From an uncultured bacterium (GTDB lineage Bacteria > Verrucomicrobiota > Kiritimatiellia > RFP12 > UBA1067), in NCBI GenBank assembly GCA_902779565.1, contig CACZCD010000003.1, forward strand, positions 1-64,000: DNA of 64,000 nt, given 5' to 3'. Shown one piece after another: positions 61,104-64,000 of this stretch. The position numbers and the translations under genes are program-made. Within the stretch, counting starts at the first letter, position 1. Each line of letters starts with the position of its first letter. A model generated the notes under the pieces. The model was not told where the DNA came from. It did not search any database and saw nothing but the letters and a program-made list of their open reading frames with translations.

Positions 61104-61882
61104 TTGCCGAGATCCTTCAGGATGATCTGCGCGATCTTGCGGCCGCTCTTGAACATGCCGCCGAAGATCGGCCCCATGCGGAAGCCGCCCTGCACGTTGT
61201 TCGCCGCCATGCCCGAGGCGTAGAGCCCAGGATAGAGACGCTTCGTGTTCTCCACGGTCGTGCGCTCGCCGTCCTCCATCCACATCGGCTTCTCGCCGAG
61301 GATGCCGCCGGTCGGGGAGTCGATCTTCACTCCGGCCTTGTTGACCGCCTTGTTGATGATCTCGCTCGGGTGGCCAGTGCCGTCGATCAGCGCGCGCGTC
61401 GTCACCACGATCGGATCGACGTGCATCTCGAGCCTCGCGACGGGGTTCCAGTTGATGACCACGCCGCAGACCACGCCGTCATGGATCACGATATCCTCCA
61501 CCTTCACGGCGTTGAAGATTGTCGCGCCCGCCTTGCGCGCACCGAAGATGAGACCGGAGGCCATCTCGACGGAATCGACCGTCTGATAGGTGTCGTCCAC
61601 CGGCACCGTCGTTATTCCGAACTCGTGGAGAATCTCGGCGGCGTCGTTCTGCACCACCACCTCGTTCATCAGCATGCCGCCGCCCCAGGTTCCGCCGCCG
61701 GGCGCGAGCTTCGACTCGAACATCGCCACCTTAAGCCCCGCCAGCGCGAGATCCCGCGCCGCCACGAGACCGGACGGTCCCGCCCCCACGATTGCGACGT
61801 CAACCGCAAGGTTGGCCTCAAGTTTCTTGAAGTAGCTCCGGACGATCGCGCCGGAGATTGTCTCTTCCATCACGTTCTGCAT
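61100..61882 (-). CDS. thi4: Thi4-type thiazole synthase
   Basis: 260 residues from ATG 61882 (AAAGGAAAGACAAA). Makes the thiazole of thiamine from NAD and glycine. The Rossmann motif [34 protein letters not shown] and [19 protein letters not shown] are family hallmarks. At the position of the sulfur-donating Cys of yeast Thi4, after TGHPSEI, no Cys is present, so it is probably the multi-turnover, sulfide-using form known from archaea and some anaerobes. The ATG at 61942 would start inside the riboswitch and is rejected. Confidence 0.9.
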   Translation of the reverse strand: MQNVMEETISGAIVRSYFKKLEANLAVDVAIVGAGPSGLVAARDLALAGLKVAMFESKLAPGGGTWGGGMLMNEVVVQNDAAEILHEFGITTVPVDDTYQTVDSVEMASGLIFGARKAGATIFNAVKVEDIVIHDGVVCGVVINWNPVARLEMHVDPIVVTTRALIDGTGHPSEIINKAVNKAGVKIDSPTGGILGEKPMWMEDGERTTVENTKRLYPGLYASGMAANNVQGGFRMGPIFGGMFKSGRKIAQIILKDLGK

Positions 61883-61897
61883 TTTGTCTTTCCTTTT

Positions 61898-61990
61898 TCC
61901 CTCCGCAGGCATTACCCTGTTCAGGTTTTTGTTTTGTTTCAAACGGGTATTTTCTCAGCACCCGGCACCTCGCCGGTAGCACCCCGAATG
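61898..61990 (-). promoter_or_regulatory. TPP riboswitch (THI element)
   Basis: On the minus strand: GGGGTGC at the 5' end (61985-61979), then CTGAGA (about 61957-61952), ACCCGTTTGAAACAAAACAA, CCTGAACAGGGTAATGCCTGC and GGAGGGA. This is the conserved TPP aptamer layout. It ends close to the thi4 Shine-Dalgarno, so control is probably at translation initiation. It matches the thi4-thiE operon downstream. Confidence 0.93.
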
Positions 61991-61997
61991 GCCGTAT

Positions 61998-62006
61998 ATT
62001 ATACCA
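61998..62006 (-). promoter_or_regulatory. Extended -10 promoter of the thi4-thiE operon
   Basis: TGGTATAAT on the minus strand; predicted transcription start near 61991, just before the riboswitch. Confidence 0.7.
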
Positions 62007-62034
62007 CGAATGGCAAGTGGCGACGCGTGCGCGA

Positions 62035-63744
62035 TCAGGTGTAGCGCAAAACCTCGTCCACGGTCGTGTAGCCGTCGAGAATCGCGCGCACGCCGTCTTC
62101 GCGCATGGTGCGCATGCCGAGCTCGCGGGCCTTCTCGCGGATGATGAGCGTGGGGGACCGCTTGTTGATCAGCTCGCGGATCGGGTTCGAGATGCGCAGG
62201 TACTCGAAGATGGCCTTGCGCCCCTTGTAGCCCGTGCCGTTGCACGTCTTGCAGCCCTTGCCGAAGTAGAACGGACGCCCGCCGATCTGGTCGCGCGTGA
62301 GATTGATGCGGTCCAGCGTCTCGTCGTCCGGCGTGTACTCCTGCTTGCACTCCTTGCAGCAGGTTCTGAGAAGTCGCTGGCCGAGCACCGCCTCGAGTGT
62401 CGAAGCCACCATGTAGGGCGGCACGTTCATATCCACGAAACGCATCACCGCGCCGGCGGCGTCGTTCGTGTGGAGCGTGGAGAACACCAAGTGGCCCGTG
62501 AGGGCGGCCTGAATCGCCACCTCCGCCGTCTCAAGGTCACGAATCTCGCCGATGAGCATGATGTCCGGGTCCTGACGCAGGAAGGCGCGCAGCACCTTCG
62601 GGAACGTGTTGCCGACTTCATGGTTGATCGGCACCTGCACGATGCCGTCCACATCGTATTCCACCGGCTCCTCGGCCGTGAGGATCTTCGTGTCGATCGA
62701 GTTGATGCGACGCAAAACGGAATAGAGCGTGGTCGTCTTGCCGGAACCGGTCGGACCCGTCACCACGATGATGCCGTTCGGCTTTTCGATGTCCATCGTG
62801 ATCTGCTCGTACACGTCTTCCGCGAGACCGACGTTCTCAAGGTCGAGCGACGTCGCGCTCTGGTCGAGAATACGCATAACCACCGACTCGCCGTGCACGG
62901 TCGGCAGACACGACACGCGGAGATCGACGGGGCGCCCCGCCACGTTGATCGCGATGCGGCCATCCTGCGGCACGCGGCGCTCAGCGATGTTGAGGCCGGC
63001 CATGATCTTCACGCGGGAGATGATCGCCGGCGCCATCGAGACGTCCGGCGCCTTCATGGCGTACAGCGCGCCATCCACGCGGTAGCGGATCTGGAAGTCC
63101 TTCTCGAATGGCTCAATATGGATATCGGCCGCGCGGTCCACAACGCCCTGATAGAGAATCAGGTTCACGAACTTCACCACGGCATTGTTGTTCGCCGCGC
63201 CCTCAAGCGCCGCCACGTCGTTCGGGTCGCTCTTGATGGTCTCGTCCATGTCCATGCCCGAGCCGAGGCTCTTGAGCATGTCCGCGACGGACTCCGTGTC
63301 GTCGCCGTAGTACTGCGAGATGCGGTTGCGCACGTCCTCCTCGCGCGCCATGACGAACCGCACCTCTTTCGTGAGGACGAACGCCAGCTCGTCGGAAACG
63401 CGCGGATCGATGAGGTCGCTCGTGGCGAGCGTCACGCTCGTGTCGTCAGCGGCCACGGCCAGCACGTTGTACATGCGCGCGACGGACGGGGGGATCGACT
63501 GCACGGTGTCGGTATCCAGCGTCATGTCGGAGAGATCCACCACCTCGCAACCCTGATAGGCGGCCATCATGCCGAGAAGGTCGTCCTCGGTCACGTACTC
63601 GCCATCGATCAGGATCTGGCGGAGCGTCTTACCCGTGGGGTTCTTCGCCTCTTCGAGGATCGTCTCCACCTGCCCATCGTCGAGAACGCCGTTCTGGACG
63701 AGCAGATCGAGAAGCGGATCAAGCGGTTTGCTGTTTTCTGCCAT
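62035..63744 (-). CDS. PilB/GspE-type secretion ATPase
   Basis: 569 residues from ATG 63744 (AAAGGATGACG upstream; a second ATG lies 6 nt earlier). Pilus or type II secretion assembly ATPase. The N-terminal MshEN-like domain covers about 1-150; GPTGSGKT (about 329) is Walker A, then KILTAEEPVEYD, LRQDPDIMLIGEIRD, STLHTNDAAG and CCKECKQ with CKTCNG (zinc site). It is followed by a PilT-like gene, so it belongs to a type IV pilus gene set, in contrast to the paralogue at 23932. Confidence 0.94.
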   Translation of the reverse strand: MAENSKPLDPLLDLLVQNGVLDDGQVETILEEAKNPTGKTLRQILIDGEYVTEDDLLGMMAAYQGCEVVDLSDMTLDTDTVQSIPPSVARMYNVLAVAADDTSVTLATSDLIDPRVSDELAFVLTKEVRFVMAREEDVRNRISQYYGDDTESVADMLKSLGSGMDMDETIKSDPNDVAALEGAANNNAVVKFVNLILYQGVVDRAADIHIEPFEKDFQIRYRVDGALYAMKAPDVSMAPAIISRVKIMAGLNIAERRVPQDGRIAINVAGRPVDLRVSCLPTVHGESVVMRILDQSATSLDLENVGLAEDVYEQITMDIEKPNGIIVVTGPTGSGKTTTLYSVLRRINSIDTKILTAEEPVEYDVDGIVQVPINHEVGNTFPKVLRAFLRQDPDIMLIGEIRDLETAEVAIQAALTGHLVFSTLHTNDAAGAVMRFVDMNVPPYMVASTLEAVLGQRLLRTCCKECKQEYTPDDETLDRINLTRDQIGGRPFYFGKGCKTCNGTGYKGRKAIFEYLRISNPIRELINKRSPTLIIREKARELGMRTMREDGVRAILDGYTTVDEVLRYT

Positions 63745-63756
63745 CGTCATCCTTTC

Positions 63757-63807
63757 AATTGATCACCAGCCACTAGCCACTAACCACTAATCACTAGCCA
63801 CTAACCA
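63757..63807. repeat. Heptamer tandem repeat (CACTAGC/CACTAAC/CACTAAT)
   Basis: About seven 7-bp units between the two pilus ATPase genes. The stop codon of the upstream gene (63808-63810) is read from the same repeat. Confidence 0.85.
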
Positions 63808-64000
63808 CTATCTTCCCATCTCTTCCTTGAGCTTCGCCACCACCGTATCCGGATCCTGCGACTTGGTGATGAGTTCCTCGTAGGAGATGAGTCCGGCCTT
63901 GTAATGTTCGAGCAGGCAGCTGTCGAGCGTGACCATGCCGAACTTCGCGCCGGTCTGCATGTCGCTCTTGATCATGTTCGTCTTGTTGTCGCGGATGCGG
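63808..64000 (-). CDS. PilT-like ATPase, C-terminal end
   Basis: Only the last 64 residues are in the window: RDNKTNMIKSDMQTG, DSCLLEHYKAGLISYEEL, then KLKEEMGR at the end. This tail is typical of PilT/PilU twitching-motility ATPases (SMQTG...L..L...G.I....A). PilT retracts the type IV pilus. It is upstream of the PilB/GspE gene. The stop lies in a heptamer repeat. Confidence 0.75.
   Translation of the reverse strand, partial: RIRDNKTNMIKSDMQTGAKFGMVTLDSCLLEHYKAGLISYEELITKSQDPDTVVAKLKEEMGR

Noticed and set aside
61883-61942. Upstream start for Thi4 ([10 protein letters not shown]...)
   Set aside because: The codons coincide with the conserved 3' half of the TPP aptamer; the ATG at 61882 has a proper Shine-Dalgarno.

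Overview
This window is GC-rich, densely coding, and nearly every gene lies on the minus strand (the AraC/XylR-type regulator near 16.7-17.8 kb is the only confident plus-strand gene). It suggests a Gram-negative member of the PVC superphylum, most likely Verrucomicrobiota/Kiritimatiellota. The clues are LamG-like proteins with an 'ER-x-x-VE-x-YL-x-x-KW' signature, the ExbB/ExbD/TPR cluster, LolC/E, two PilB/GspE ATPases and a PilT, PPi-type phosphofructokinase, and short 7/8-bp tandem repeats scattered between and inside genes. The taxonomy is an inference from gene families; no rRNA gene is present.

Layout. (1) 0-17.8 kb is a carbohydrate/uronate locus: two related clan GH-A-like glycosidases (one cut by the window edge, one frameshifted), a PIG-L deacetylase, a Tat-exported metallophosphoesterase, a frameshifted LamG/beta-solenoid surface protein, a very large glycosidase-like protein, glucuronate isomerase UxaC, and a sodium:solute symporter fused to a GH39-like domain. 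A divergent XylR-type regulator has a candidate direct-repeat operator. Several genes overlap by ATGA or TAATG, so this is one long operon. (2) 17.9-30 kb is housekeeping: an mS38-like mini-protein, hisG, a DUF2238 membrane protein, an amidohydrolase, a Fic protein, an exported zinc peptidase-like protein, a PilB paralogue, PPi-PFK, pyrB and an acyl-CoA synthetase. (3) 30-37 kb is an envelope cluster: TPR proteins, ExbB, two ExbD and LolC/E. (4) 37-39 kb holds an LRR protein and bioA.

(5) 39.3-59.6 kb is the most unusual part. A CesT-like (type III secretion class) chaperone lies downstream of a 668-aa protein. Four more giant, unrecognised proteins (730, 930, 1780 and 1432 aa) follow, sharing N- or C-terminal modules. 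The 1432-aa protein carries an ABC1/UbiB-like kinase domain. Each large gene is preceded by a bipartite element, TGTAACC-N14-GTGTA (degenerate before the 730-aa gene), resembling an alternative-sigma promoter. A sixth copy lies upstream of an NgoMIV-type restriction-modification pair embedded in the cluster. I infer a co-regulated arsenal of secreted effectors, but no secretion machinery is visible here.

(6) 59.6-64 kb contains bioD, a TPP-riboswitch-controlled thi4-thiE pair, a second PilB/GspE ATPase and the 3' end of a pilT-like gene.

Gene expression signals are unusually readable. Many genes have an extended -10 (TGGTATAAT), some with TTGCGG/TTGCGC 17 bp upstream. In three cases the -10 lies exactly 7 nt before the ATG with no Shine-Dalgarno, predicting leaderless mRNAs.
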